Assembly (NCBI GenBank): GCA_021848545.1 | Contig: JAJZUL010000006.1 | Location: 1-64,000, forward strand | Length of the DNA stretch: 64,000 nt | Reading direction: 5' to 3' | Source: Pseudomonadota bacterium | Lineage (GTDB): Bacteria > Pseudomonadota > Alphaproteobacteria > Rhodospirillales > Magnetospirillaceae | Notes under the pieces: generated by a model | Seen by the model: only the letters and a program-made list of their open reading frames with translations | The model's database searches: none | Told to the model about the DNA's origin: nothing | Part shown: positions 1 through 11,024 of the stretch, in pieces | Position numbering within the stretch: position 1 is the first letter of the stretch | Layout: each line of letters opens with the position of its first letter | Translations under genes and position numbers: made by a program

Positions 1-118
1 GGCGCGTCCGCGCCCTTGGCTATCCTCGCTTGCGCTCCGAGGCCCCGATGGAGCCTCTCCGCACGCTGCGGCGGCCTCAACGGCCTAGTCGCTCCGCTCC
101 AACGCGCCTTCACCCGAT
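1..118. repeat. Dispersed intergenic repeat, copy A (truncated by window edge)
   Basis: Bases 1-34 are identical to 14466-14499 and bases 35-118 are identical to 14552-14635. The only difference is a 52-bp insertion in the other copy. It contains the core TATCCTCGCTTGCG that also recurs, in either orientation, near 46.2, 60.9, 61.0 and 61.6 kb. An open frame runs through it into the downstream gene, but the same frame exists in the other copy, so the repeat is probably non-coding. Confidence 0.85.
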
Positions 119-270
119 TACCCTGGCGGCTACCCTGTCCCGAATACGAGGGCTATCACCTTTATTACCCTCCGGAAGCCGCACACGCCGGCATTTTCGG
201 CCTTCGTCGAGGCGATGCGCTTCAAAGGATGATAGGAATGAAGGGGGGAGATTTTTTCAGGAGGCGGTCC

Positions 271-1089
271 ATGAGCATCTCCCAATCCCTGGCGGCGTTG
301 AAAAATCGCTTCGAAGCCTCCGGGCGCATGCCGGTGGTGTTCCTCGGCCACGGCAACCCGATGGCCGTGATCGAGGACAATCCCTATTCCCCCGTCTGGG
401 CCGCGCTTGGGCGCGCTTTGCCGCGCCCGCAAGCCATCCTGGCGGTATCCGCCCACTGGATGACGCGGGGCGGCACTTTGGTCGATGTCTCGGCCAGACC
501 GCGAACGATCCATGATTTCCACGGTTTCCCGCCCGAACTGTACGCCCAGGATTACCCCGCCCCCGGCGCCCCCGAAATCGCACGGGACGTCGTCGCGCTA
601 TTGGCGGATGACCAGACGAGAGGCGACGAAAGCTGGGGGCTCGATCACGGCGCCTGGGCGGTGCTGAAATCCCTGTACCCCGCCGCCGATATCCCGGTCT
701 TCCAGCTGTCCATCGACATGACGAAAGACCTCGATCACCATTTCGAAATCGGCCGCGCCCTGTCCGATCTGCGCCGCCGCGGCATCCTCATCCTCGGCTC
801 CGGCAACATCGTCCATAATCTGCACCTCATGCGCCCCGACATTCCTCCCTATGATTGGGCGGAGGAATTCGACGCCCTGTTCACTGAGCGGCTTCAGGCC
901 CGCGATTTCAAAACGATCACCGACCGCCAAAAATTGGGTCGGCTGCTGACCCTGGCCCACCCGACCCTCGACCACTATTTTCCCGCGCTCACCATCGCCG
1001 GCGCCTCAGACGATACCGACGAATTGCTGTTCATCACCGAAACCATCGACCTTGCCGCCATCGCCATGCGCGGTTTCATCTATTCCTGA
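271..1089 (+). CDS. ygiD: 4,5-DOPA extradiol dioxygenase family protein (YgiD-like)
   Basis: 272-residue LigB-type extradiol ring-cleavage dioxygenase. Family members use Fe(II) or Zn to open catechol-type rings such as DOPA. The sequence begins with the family pattern PVVFLGHGNPM, where an early His is a metal ligand. It continues with VSAHWM, LDHGAW and GSGNIVHNL, which carry further conserved His residues. I chose the start at 271 because a clear ribosome binding site (AGGAGGCGG) lies just upstream and family homology begins there; the open frame extends upstream through the repeat. It is convergent with serC. The physiological substrate cannot be told from sequence. Confidence 0.88.
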   Translation: MSISQSLAALKNRFEASGRMPVVFLGHGNPMAVIEDNPYSPVWAALGRALPRPQAILAVSAHWMTRGGTLVDVSARPRTIHDFHGFPPELYAQDYPAPGAPEIARDVVALLADDQTRGDESWGLDHGAWAVLKSLYPAADIPVFQLSIDMTKDLDHHFEIGRALSDLRRRGILILGSGNIVHNLHLMRPDIPPYDWAEEFDALFTERLQARDFKTITDRQKLGRLLTLAHPTLDHYFPALTIAGASDDTDELLFITETIDLAAIAMRGFIYS

Positions 1090-1107
1090 CGAGCCGACGC
1101 GCGCCCC

Positions 1108-2199
1108 TCACCCGTTCGCCGCCACGAACTCCCCCATGAAACCGGCCAGATCCTCGACCTCCGCCAGGGTCACCGCGTTGTACAGGCTGGCCCGGCACCC
1201 GCCCCATTTGCGATGCCCGCCCAAGCCCACGATGCCGGCCTGTTCGGCTTCAGCGACGAAGCGTTTTTCCAGGTCGGGATTGGGCAGGTAGAAGACGGCG
1301 TTCATCATCGAGCGCGAGCCCGCCTCCACCGGCGCGTGGTAGAAATTGGAGCCGTCGATGAGATCGTAGATTCGCGCCGCCTTGGCGCGGTTGATCCGTT
1401 CCATGGCCTCGATTCCGCCGATCTCACCCTCCAGCCAGTCCAGCATCAGGCGGACCACATAAATGGCGAAGACCGGCGGCGTGTTGTAGTTGGAGCGCGC
1501 CTTGACGTGGGTGCGGTAATCGAGCATCGCCGCCATGGGGTCCCGGATGCGGTCCAGCAGATCCCGGCGCAGGGCGACGATGGTGACCCCGGCGGCGCCG
1601 AAGGATTTCTGGGTATGGGCGTAGATCAGACCGAATTTGCCGTGATCGATCCGCCGGCTGAGCAGATCGGAACTCATATCGGCCATGATGACAGGCCCGC
1701 CCCGGGGCAGGGCGTCGATCATGGCGGAGGAAAATTGGGTGCCGACGATGGTGTTGTTGGTGCACAGATGCAGATAACGGGCGTCGGAAACCGTCTCCCA
1801 ATCGGCGGGTATGCGGCGATGATCGGGGGCGCTGGACGCCACCACCCGCACGTCGCGGCCCAGCAGCCGAGCCTCCTCCATCGCCTTTTTCGCCCACAGG
1901 CCGCTATCGACATAGGCCACGATTTCGCCCGGCCCTGAAAAATTCATCGGCATCATGGCGAATTGCAAGGAGGACCCGCCCTGGAGCAGAAGCACCTCGT
2001 ATTCGTCGCCCAATCCCATCAGCCGCTTCAGACCGCCGGTGGTTTCCTCGATCAGATCGACCACCGGTGCGGCGCGATGACTGATCTCCATCACCGACAT
2101 GCCGGTCCCGCGAAAATCCAGCATCTCGTCCTGAATGCGCCGCAGCACCGACAACGGCAGGGCGCAAGGGCCGGCATAGAAATTCCTGATCGGTCGCAT
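1108..2199 (-). CDS. serC: Phosphoserine aminotransferase
   Basis: 363-residue PLP-dependent aminotransferase of the SerC family. It converts 3-phosphohydroxypyruvate to phosphoserine in serine biosynthesis and can also act in pyridoxal phosphate synthesis. The N-terminus ([10 protein letters not shown]) and the segment around the PLP lysine ([12 protein letters not shown]) match the family. C-terminal [18 protein letters not shown] is the typical SerC ending. I chose the ATG at 2199 because it has a GGGAAAGG site upstream; an in-frame TTG five codons earlier is less likely. It lies divergently from bioB. Confidence 0.95.
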   Translation of the reverse strand: MRPIRNFYAGPCALPLSVLRRIQDEMLDFRGTGMSVMEISHRAAPVVDLIEETTGGLKRLMGLGDEYEVLLLQGGSSLQFAMMPMNFSGPGEIVAYVDSGLWAKKAMEEARLLGRDVRVVASSAPDHRRIPADWETVSDARYLHLCTNNTIVGTQFSSAMIDALPRGGPVIMADMSSDLLSRRIDHGKFGLIYAHTQKSFGAAGVTIVALRRDLLDRIRDPMAAMLDYRTHVKARSNYNTPPVFAIYVVRLMLDWLEGEIGGIEAMERINRAKAARIYDLIDGSNFYHAPVEAGSRSMMNAVFYLPNPDLEKRFVAEAEQAGIVGLGGHRKWGGCRASLYNAVTLAEVEDLAGFMGEFVAANG

Positions 2200-2327
2200 C
2201 GTCACCTTTCCCAACGCTTGCCGTCCGCCATGGTAGCGCGCCAGGCGGGCGTCGTCGCCTGCCCTGTTGCCAAGGCGAAGGAGGGCGCACTACTCTCCCC
2301 CCCAATTCGGAAAGGGAGAACACGGCG

Positions 2328-3302
2328 GTGAATGCGGTGACGACGGCGGAAAGCGGGCGGAACGATCTGCGCCACGATTGGCGCCGGGACGAGGTCGAGG
2401 CCCTGCTCGCCACCCCGCTGATGGATTTGCTGTTCCAGGCGCAGAGCGTCCATCGCGCCCATTTCGACCCCAACCGCATCCAGATCAGCCGCCTGTTGTC
2501 GATCAAGACCGGCGGCTGCCCCGAGGATTGCAAATATTGTCCGCAATCGGCCCATTACGCCACCGGCCTCGACAAGGAAAAGCTGATGGCGGTGGAGGCG
2601 GTGATCGCCGCCGCCGCCGAGGCCAAGGCCGAGGGCGCCAGCCGCTTCTGCATGGGCGCCGCCTGGCGCGGCCCCGCCGGCGCCGATTTCGAGGTCGCCC
2701 TGGCCATGGTCGAAGGGGTGAAAGCGTTGGGGCTGGAAACCTGCGCCAGTTTCGGCCTGCTGTCGGGGGAACAGGCCCGGCGCCTGAAACAGGCCGGTCT
2801 CGATTACTACAACCACAATATCGATACCGGCAGCGATCATTACGGCGCCATCATCTCGACGCGCACCCACCAGGACCGGCTGGACACCCTGTCCCATGTG
2901 CGCGAAGCCGGCCTGCACGTCTGTTCCGGGGGCATCGTCGGCATGGGCGAGGGCGAAGGTGACCGCGCCGACATGCTGGCGATCCTGGCCAACCTGCCCC
3001 AGCATCCCGAAAGCGTGCCGATCAACCTGCTGATCCCCATCACCGGGACGCCCCTGGCCGACGCGCCCGCCACCGATCCCTTCGATTTCATCCGCACCAT
3101 CGCCGCGGCCCGCATCATGATGCCCCGGTCCTTCGTCCGCCTGTCGGCGGGCCGTCACGCCATGAGCGACGAGATGCAGGCGCTGTGCTTCTTCGCGGGC
3201 GCCAATTCCATCTTTTGCGGCGACAAGTTGCTGACCGCGGCCAATGCCTCGCCCAGCGGCGACCGGGCCTTGTTCGATCGGTTGGGACTGGCGCCGCTGT
3301 GA
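2328..3302 (+). CDS. bioB: Biotin synthase
   Basis: 324-residue radical SAM enzyme that inserts sulfur into dethiobiotin to make biotin. The radical SAM cluster motif CPEDCKYC (CxxxCxxC) is intact and is followed by the family segment [15 protein letters not shown] and the later segment FVRLSAGR are BioB hallmarks. It starts with GTG behind AAAGGGAGAA. No other bio genes are adjacent. The next gene follows after 15 bp and may be cotranscribed. Confidence 0.97.
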   Translation: MNAVTTAESGRNDLRHDWRRDEVEALLATPLMDLLFQAQSVHRAHFDPNRIQISRLLSIKTGGCPEDCKYCPQSAHYATGLDKEKLMAVEAVIAAAAEAKAEGASRFCMGAAWRGPAGADFEVALAMVEGVKALGLETCASFGLLSGEQARRLKQAGLDYYNHNIDTGSDHYGAIISTRTHQDRLDTLSHVREAGLHVCSGGIVGMGEGEGDRADMLAILANLPQHPESVPINLLIPITGTPLADAPATDPFDFIRTIAAARIMMPRSFVRLSAGRHAMSDEMQALCFFAGANSIFCGDKLLTAANASPSGDRALFDRLGLAPL

Positions 3303-3317
3303 TGTAAGAGACCGCAC

Positions 3318-4337
3318 ATGGCAGGTACCGCCTCCATTTTCCGCAGCCTGTCGCCCGAGGATTTCGACAAGATCACCGGCCTGGGACAGCGTTTGTCCTT
3401 CGCCGCCGGCGACGTGATCTTCACCGAGGGCGACGAGCCCGATTACCTGTATCTGGTCGATACCGGGCAGGTGTCGATCGCCATCCAGCGTTTCGACCGC
3501 CACGAGGAGCTGAGCCTGCTGGGACCGGGCGATTGCTTCGGCGAAATGGCGATCCTGCAGAACGCCAAACGTTCCACCACCGCCCGGGCGGTGACCGATA
3601 CCGAGCTGCTGCGGGTGGACAAGGACACCTTCCTGTCCCTGCTCAACGCCGACCCCGACCTCGCCCGACGCATCGATGCGGTCATCGCCGAACGCAGCGC
3701 CGAATTGGGGATCAAGGAGGCCCTGCTGGCCGGATGCTCCATCCAGGGCCGCAACATGCAGATCAGCATCAAGGGCGATCCCTCGCTACGGGAATCCGCC
3801 TTCACTCGCGATCGCCACGAAAGCGTGGTGGACGAGGTGCTGGACCGGCTGTGCCCGCCCATCGAGGAATTGCTGATCCAGCGCTGCGCGACCGAAGTGG
3901 CGATCCATTTCAACAGCGGCGAAATCCGCATCTTCTCGATTTTCGACCCGTTCAACGCCGAGGTCCACCCGCCCAACAAGCTGCTGGAACGGGGCTATCT
4001 CGACCGTCACTTTCCCTTGATCGGCTATCGGCGCAAGGTGGAGATGATCCGCCGCCTGTACCGCTTCATCGCCGAGGATGAATGCACCCGTTCGGTACCG
4101 GCCCATATCCAGCGGCTTTACGCCGCCGCCCACGACGAATGGACGCCGATTCCGGCCGAGGAATTGTCGGCGGCCATCGCCCGCTTGCCGCGCTTGCGGC
4201 GCATTCCCAATTTCTATCTGCGCAACGTGGCGCTGGGGATCACGCGGGACGCCATTCGCATGCAATTCAATTGCGACGGCACCCATATCGTCGATATCAA
4301 GGATTTCGGCCGGTTTTTCGAAGAAAACATCGCCTGA
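3318..4337 (+). CDS. Cyclic nucleotide-binding domain protein with unknown C-terminal domain
   Basis: 339 residues. The first ~125 form a CAP/CRP-type cyclic-nucleotide-binding fold; the phosphate-binding cassette is visible as GEMAIL followed by RSTTA. The remaining ~200 residues do not resemble a helix-turn-helix domain and I do not recognise them. They contain charged helices and a segment about Fe/His-poor FYLRNVALGITR. It may act as a cAMP/cGMP- or redox-responsive regulator by protein contacts, but that is inference. It sits 15 bp after bioB and 37 bp before gor. Confidence 0.75.
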   Translation: MAGTASIFRSLSPEDFDKITGLGQRLSFAAGDVIFTEGDEPDYLYLVDTGQVSIAIQRFDRHEELSLLGPGDCFGEMAILQNAKRSTTARAVTDTELLRVDKDTFLSLLNADPDLARRIDAVIAERSAELGIKEALLAGCSIQGRNMQISIKGDPSLRESAFTRDRHESVVDEVLDRLCPPIEELLIQRCATEVAIHFNSGEIRIFSIFDPFNAEVHPPNKLLERGYLDRHFPLIGYRRKVEMIRRLYRFIAEDECTRSVPAHIQRLYAAAHDEWTPIPAEELSAAIARLPRLRRIPNFYLRNVALGITRDAIRMQFNCDGTHIVDIKDFGRFFEENIA

Positions 4338-4374
4338 CGGCGGCTGTCGCGACACGGGACTGACGGGAGGTCTG

Positions 4375-5751
4375 ATGACCAGCTGGGATTACGATTTGGT
4401 GGTGTTGGGCGCGGGCTCGGGCGGTATCCGCGCGGCCCGATTGGCGGCGCAGGCCGGCCAGCGGGTCGCCGTGGTCGAGGAGCAACGGGTCGGCGGCACC
4501 TGCGTGTTGCGCGGATGCGTGCCCAAGAAGCTGCTGGTGATGGGCGCCCATTACGCCGAAGATCTGGAGGACATGCGGGGCTACGGCTGGGACGTGGACG
4601 GCGCCCGTTTCGACTGGGGCCGGCTGATCGCCGCCAAGAACGCCGAATTGCAGCGCCTGGAAAGCCTCTATAACCGCATCCTCAACGACAACAACGTCAC
4701 CCTGTTGCCGGGACGGGGCCGGCTGGCCGATCCCCATACGGTGGAAACCGGCGCGCGCACGGTCACCGCCGAACGCATCCTGATCGCCACCGGCGGTCGG
4801 CCGGTCATGCCGCCGGTGCCTGGCATCGAGCACGCCATCACCTCCAACGAGGCGCTCGACCTGATGCACCTGCCGCGGCGGGCGGCGATCGTCGGCGGCG
4901 GCTATATCGCCGTCGAATTCGCCGGCCTGTTCAACGCCCTGGGCGTCCAGGTCACCGAGATTCTGCGCGGCGACACCGTGCTGCGCGGCTTCGATACCGA
5001 CGTGCGCGCCAGCCTGGCCGAGGAAATGACCCGCAAGGGCATCGATCTGCGCTGCGAATCGGTGGTGCGCAGCATCGCCAAGACCGAAACCGGCTTTTCC
5101 CTGCTGCTGGGCGACGACGAGACGGTGGAAACCGACATCGTGCTGTATGCCACTGGACGCCGCCCCAATACCGACGGGCTGGGGCTGGAGGAAGCCGGGG
5201 TGAAGCTGGACGCCAACGGCGCGGTGGTGGTGGACCCGTTCTCGGCCACCAGCGTGCCTTCGATCTTCGCCGTCGGCGACGTCACCGACCGCATGAATCT
5301 GACCCCGGTGGCCCTGGCCGAGGCGCGCGCCCTGATCGACACCCTGTATCGGGGCCGGCCCACCGCCATGACCTACGACAACATCGCCACCGCCGTCTTC
5401 AGCATGCCGCCGGTGGCCACGGTGGGATTGACCGAGGTCGAGGCCCGCGACCGCTTCGGCGCGGTCCATGTCTACATGTCCCGTTTCCGGCCCATGCGCC
5501 ACACCTTGTCCGGGCGCGAGGAACGGACCATGATGAAGATGCTGGTCGATCCGGTGACCGACCGGGTGCTGGGCATCCACATGATGGGGGCCGACGCGCC
5601 CGAGATCATCCAGGGATTCGCCGTGGCGCTGACCTGCGGCGCGACCAAGGCGCAGGTGGACGCCACCCTGGGCATCCATCCCACCGCCGCCGAGGAGCTG
5701 GTGACCATGCGCGACCGCCGTCCCGACCCCACCCCGGAAGCCGAGGATTGA
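4375..5751 (+). CDS. gor: Glutathione-disulfide reductase
   Basis: 458-residue FAD/NADPH disulfide oxidoreductase that reduces GSSG to glutathione. The FAD Rossmann motif GAGSGG lies at the N-terminus, the redox pair is in GTCVLRGCVPKK (CxxxxC), an NAD(P) motif GGGYIAVEFA follows mid-protein, and the catalytic base is in the C-terminal HPTAAEE. The start at 4375 is preceded by ACGGGAGG; the open frame continues upstream over the previous gene. A 78-residue gene follows after one base, so the two are probably cotranscribed. Confidence 0.96.
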   Translation: MTSWDYDLVVLGAGSGGIRAARLAAQAGQRVAVVEEQRVGGTCVLRGCVPKKLLVMGAHYAEDLEDMRGYGWDVDGARFDWGRLIAAKNAELQRLESLYNRILNDNNVTLLPGRGRLADPHTVETGARTVTAERILIATGGRPVMPPVPGIEHAITSNEALDLMHLPRRAAIVGGGYIAVEFAGLFNALGVQVTEILRGDTVLRGFDTDVRASLAEEMTRKGIDLRCESVVRSIAKTETGFSLLLGDDETVETDIVLYATGRRPNTDGLGLEEAGVKLDANGAVVVDPFSATSVPSIFAVGDVTDRMNLTPVALAEARALIDTLYRGRPTAMTYDNIATAVFSMPPVATVGLTEVEARDRFGAVHVYMSRFRPMRHTLSGREERTMMKMLVDPVTDRVLGIHMMGADAPEIIQGFAVALTCGATKAQVDATLGIHPTAAEELVTMRDRRPDPTPEAED

Positions 5752-5752
5752 C

Positions 5753-5989
5753 ATGAACTCTCCCCGCCACGCCGCCGGTTTGACCTGGTCCCTTGTGGAA
5801 AACGACGAATGGCGGGCCGAGGACGACGTCGGCGTCTATACCCTGGTGGAATGGGCTCCGGGCCAGTGGATGGAGCGGTTCCAGCCCCATGACGAAAGCT
5901 GCGGCTGCGGCATCCCTCCGGCCGGCGGCGGCGACTGGCCCGATTTCGAAAGCGCGGCGGCGGCGGCCGTCGCCCTGGGCCGGCGGTAG
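5753..5989 (+). CDS. Small hypothetical protein downstream of gor
   Basis: 78 residues, beginning one base after the gor stop codon. The spacing suggests translational coupling. It is acidic and rich in Trp, with a compact Cys-Gly motif (SCGCGIPP) near residue 49. No signal peptide or membrane segment is seen. I do not recognise the family. Coupling with gor hints at a thiol-related role, but nothing in the sequence proves it. Confidence 0.6.
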   Translation: MNSPRHAAGLTWSLVENDEWRAEDDVGVYTLVEWAPGQWMERFQPHDESCGCGIPPAGGGDWPDFESAAAAAVALGRR

Positions 5990-6140
5990 CATCGTCACTC
6001 AAGCGCCGTGCGGGAATCGCCATAACCATTCACGACGTGCGGAAATACCCTTGCTCCGATCGTCATGGCGCGGCAGAAACCAGGGACGGCCGCCGGCGCC
6101 GGCGGGACGCCAATTCGCATCCGACGCAAGGAATCGATGA

Positions 6141-6314
6141 ATGAGCGACGAGACGCTGCCCTGGGACGAAGACGCCCTGCAACGCCTGGAGAAAATTCCC
6201 TCTTTCGTGCGCAAAATAGCCAAGGCCAAAATCGAAAAGGTCGCCAGGGAGGCCGGCGAAACCAGGGTCAGCGCCGCCTTCATGGAAGCCAACAGGGCGA
6301 AGTTGATGCGTTGA
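6141..6314 (+). CDS. Stand-alone PCP-reductase-domain small protein
   Basis: 57 residues. The sequence starts LPWDEDALQRLEKIPSFVR and continues with KIEKVAREAGETRVSAAF. This matches the small C-terminal domain (PCP_red type) found at the end of the light-independent protochlorophyllide reductase B subunit and as free-standing proteins in non-phototrophs. It starts at an ATG with GGAATCGATGA upstream. The function of stand-alone copies is not known to me. It lies between the gor pair and the kdp operon. Confidence 0.75.
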   Translation: MSDETLPWDEDALQRLEKIPSFVRKIAKAKIEKVAREAGETRVSAAFMEANRAKLMR

Positions 6315-6458
6315 GGCGGATTCAGCGATCAGATCGAATTCGGCCGTAGGCGCTGCGTAGACGCCTCATAAATTCCGCCCCGAAAACTCGTATGGATTCT
6401 TTACGCCCTTCGGCGCGAAGGTCTGGCCAGAACGCCGAACCTCAACCGGGGGGCAATC

Positions 6459-6542
6459 ATGCTCGACGCCGTATTTCTCGCCGCCACCATCGCCCTGTTC
6501 GCCGCCTGCGCCTTGCTGGTGCGCGGCTGCGAACACATGTGA
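6459..6542 (+). CDS. 27-residue hydrophobic peptide at head of kdp operon
   Basis: An ATG preceded by GGGGGG encodes MLDAVFLAATIALFAACALL, then a short tail VRGCEHM. One transmembrane helix is evident. It ends 11 bp before kdpF. Short hydrophobic reading frames ending in R-G-C-E/D are common just before kdpF in proteobacteria, so it is probably a real operon member, perhaps a second KdpF-like stabilising peptide. Its size makes the call tentative. Confidence 0.55.
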   Translation: MLDAVFLAATIALFAACALLVRGCEHM

Positions 6543-6553
6543 GCGAGGCGGAC

Positions 6554-6658
6554 ATGACCGGAATGGTCGACCCCGTCGGTCTCGCCCTCGGCGGCGCGCT
6601 GGTGGTGGGGTTGTTCGCCTACCTGCTGGCGGTCCTGATCCACCCCGAGCGGTTTTAG
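6554..6658 (+). CDS. kdpF: KdpF, small membrane subunit of K+-transporting ATPase
   Basis: 34 residues, with a single hydrophobic helix ([19 protein letters not shown]) followed by IHPERF, the usual KdpF ending. KdpF stabilises the KdpABC complex in the inner membrane. A GAGGCGGAC site precedes the ATG, and kdpA starts 10 bp downstream. Confidence 0.9.
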   Translation: MTGMVDPVGLALGGALVVGLFAYLLAVLIHPERF

Positions 6659-6668
6659 GGAGGCGGAG

Positions 6669-8348
6669 GTGAACGCCCGCGGCATCCTGCTGATCATCCT
6701 GTTCGTCGCCGTCATCGTGGCGCTGACGCCGGTCCTTGGCGGTTACATGGCGCGCCTTTACGAAGGCCGTATGAACTGGCTGGGGCCGGTGGAGCGCCGC
6801 ATCTACCGGCTGTGCGGCATCGATCCCGCCCGCGAGCAGCACTGGACCGGCTACGCCATGGCGCTGCTGGCTTTCCACATGCTGGGCGCGCTGGTGCTGT
6901 ATGGGCTGATGCGGCTGCAAGCGCATTTGCCGTTCAATCCGGCGCATCACGTCGCGGTGGCGCCCGCCCTCGCCTTCAACACCGCCATCAGCTTCGCGAC
7001 CAACACCGACTGGCAGAATTACGGTGGCGAAAGCACGTTGGGCAATCTGGTCCAGATGGCGGGGCTGACCGTGCAGAATTTCTTGTCGGCGGCCACGGGG
7101 ATCGCCGTGGCGGCGGCGGTGATCCGGGGCTTTTCCCGCCGTTCGGCCCGCACCATCGGCAATTTTTATGTGGACCTCACCCGCTCCGTGCTCTACCTGC
7201 TGCTGCCGCTGTGCCTGGCCGGCGCGCTGGTGCTGGTGTGGCAGGGGGTTCCGCAAACCCTTGCGGCCTCGGCGACCGCCACCACCCTGGAGGGCGCCCG
7301 CCAGGTCATCGCTTTGGGGCCGGTGGCGAGCCAGACCATCATCGAACACCTCGGCACCAACGGCGGCGGTTTCTTCAACGCCAACGCCGCCCATCCCTTC
7401 GAGAATCCCACCTGGCTGCTCAATTTCCTCTACATGGTGGCCATCGTCGCCATCGGCGCCGGGCTTACCAACACCTTCGGCCGCATGGTCGGCGACACCC
7501 GCCAGGGCTGGGCGCTGCTGGCGGCCATGGGGGTGTTGCTGGTGGCCGGCGCCTTCGCCTGCTACTGGGCCGAGGCCCAGGGCAATCCGGCCTTGCACGG
7601 CCTCGCCAACATGGAGGGAAAGGAGGCGCGGTTCGGCATCGCCGCTTCCACTCTGTTCTCGACCGTGACCACGGCCACCTCCTGCGGCTCCGTCAACGCC
7701 ATGCTCGACTCGTTCCTGCCGCTGGCGGGGATGGTGCCGTTGGTCAACATCCTGCTGGGCGAGGTGGTGATCGGCGGCGTCGGCTCCGGCCTCTACGGCA
7801 TGCTGGTGTTTGTTCTGATCACCGTGTTCATCGCCGGCCTGATGGTGGGCCGCACCCCCGAATACCTGGGCAAGAAGATCGAGGCGCGTGAGATCAAGCT
7901 GGCGGTCATCGCCATCCTCGTCGTACCGGCGGCGGTGCTCGGCCTGGGGGCGGTGGCGATCGTCACCGGCGCCGGCCAGGCTGGAATCGCGGCGCCGGGA
8001 CCGCACGGCTTGACCGAGCTTCTCTACGCCTTCGCTTCGGCCGCCAACAACAATGGCTCGGCCTTCGCCGGACTCAACGGGAATACCCCGTTCTACAACG
8101 TGACCCTGGCGGTGGCGATGGTGTTCGGCCGCTTCTTCACCGCAATTCCGGTACTGGCCATCGCCGGCAGCGTCGCCGCCAAGAAGATGGTGCCGCCATC
8201 GGCCGGCACCTTCCCCACCCATTCCTGGCTGTTCGTCGTGCTGCTGGTGGGCATTGTCCTGGTGGTGGGGGGGCTCACCTACTTCCCTGTCCTTGCCCTC
8301 GGCCCGGTGGTCGAGCATCTGGCCCTTTCCGCCGGCACCTTGTTCTGA
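6669..8348 (+). CDS. kdpA: Potassium-transporting ATPase subunit A
   Basis: 559-residue polytopic membrane protein. It is the K+-selective channel-like subunit of the Kdp complex, related to the SKT superfamily. The four selectivity-filter-type segments are visible, for example [40 protein letters not shown] and [13 protein letters not shown]. It begins with GTG behind GGGAGGCGGAG and ends 10 bp before kdpB. The length is normal. Confidence 0.97.
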   Translation: MNARGILLIILFVAVIVALTPVLGGYMARLYEGRMNWLGPVERRIYRLCGIDPAREQHWTGYAMALLAFHMLGALVLYGLMRLQAHLPFNPAHHVAVAPALAFNTAISFATNTDWQNYGGESTLGNLVQMAGLTVQNFLSAATGIAVAAAVIRGFSRRSARTIGNFYVDLTRSVLYLLLPLCLAGALVLVWQGVPQTLAASATATTLEGARQVIALGPVASQTIIEHLGTNGGGFFNANAAHPFENPTWLLNFLYMVAIVAIGAGLTNTFGRMVGDTRQGWALLAAMGVLLVAGAFACYWAEAQGNPALHGLANMEGKEARFGIAASTLFSTVTTATSCGSVNAMLDSFLPLAGMVPLVNILLGEVVIGGVGSGLYGMLVFVLITVFIAGLMVGRTPEYLGKKIEAREIKLAVIAILVVPAAVLGLGAVAIVTGAGQAGIAAPGPHGLTELLYAFASAANNNGSAFAGLNGNTPFYNVTLAVAMVFGRFFTAIPVLAIAGSVAAKKMVPPSAGTFPTHSWLFVVLLVGIVLVVGGLTYFPVLALGPVVEHLALSAGTLF

Positions 8349-8358
8349 GGAGGCGCGT

Positions 8359-10398
<2,040 letters not shown>

Positions 10399-10410
10399 GG
10401 AGACCCGTAC

Positions 10411-10989
10411 ATGCTCAAGGAATTGCGTCCCGCCTTGTCGCTGCTGGCTGTGATGACCGTGCTGACCGGATTGGCCTATCCCTTGGCGGTGACCGGTCTG
10501 GCCCAGGCTTTGTTTCCGCGTCAGGCCGACGGCAGCCTGATCGAGAGGGGCGGGCATGTCGTCGGCTCGGCCCTGATCGGCCAGTCCTTCACGCGCCCCC
10601 AATATTTCTGGAGCCGGCCGTCGGCGACCACGCCGCCCTATAATGCCGCCGCCTCGGGCGGCAGCAACCTCGCCCCCAGCGCCAAGGCCCTGGTGAACGC
10701 CGTCAAAAGCCGCGAGAAGATGCTGATGGCCGCCGACCCGGATGCCGAAGGACCGCCGCCGGCCGATCTGGTGATGTCCTCGGCTTCGGGCCTGGACCCC
10801 GACATCTCGCCGGCCGCCGCCGAGTGGCAGGTGGCCCGCGTGGCTGCCGCCCGTCGGATTCCACCCCGGACCCTTCGTCGCCTGGTGGCCGCCCACACCA
10901 CCGGTCGGTTCCTTGGAGTGCTGGGACCACGGGTGGTCAATGTGCTCAAGCTCAATCTGGCGCTGGACGCCCGCTGGCCGATGCGGTGA
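10411..10989 (+). CDS. kdpC: Potassium-transporting ATPase subunit C
   Basis: 192 residues with one N-terminal transmembrane helix and a periplasmic domain. The family segments [16 protein letters not shown] and GGSNLAPS are present. KdpC joins KdpA and KdpB and raises substrate affinity. It starts 12 bp after kdpB with a TGAGGAGAC site and is followed 35 bp later by the sensor kinase gene. Confidence 0.96.
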   Translation: MLKELRPALSLLAVMTVLTGLAYPLAVTGLAQALFPRQADGSLIERGGHVVGSALIGQSFTRPQYFWSRPSATTPPYNAAASGGSNLAPSAKALVNAVKSREKMLMAADPDAEGPPPADLVMSSASGLDPDISPAAAEWQVARVAAARRIPPRTLRRLVAAHTTGRFLGVLGPRVVNVLKLNLALDARWPMR

Positions 10990-11024
10990 AGTGAAAGCGT
11001 GCGGTTGAACGAGGATCGGATGGT

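Noticed and set aside
16-270. N-terminal extension of the dioxygenase through the repeat
   Set aside because: The same frame exists in repeat copy B, where no dioxygenase follows. A good ribosome binding site and family homology start at 271.
4297-5754. Long open frame antisense to gor
   Set aside because: Same shadow effect; composition is biased to His, Gly and Gln, and it has no ribosome binding site.
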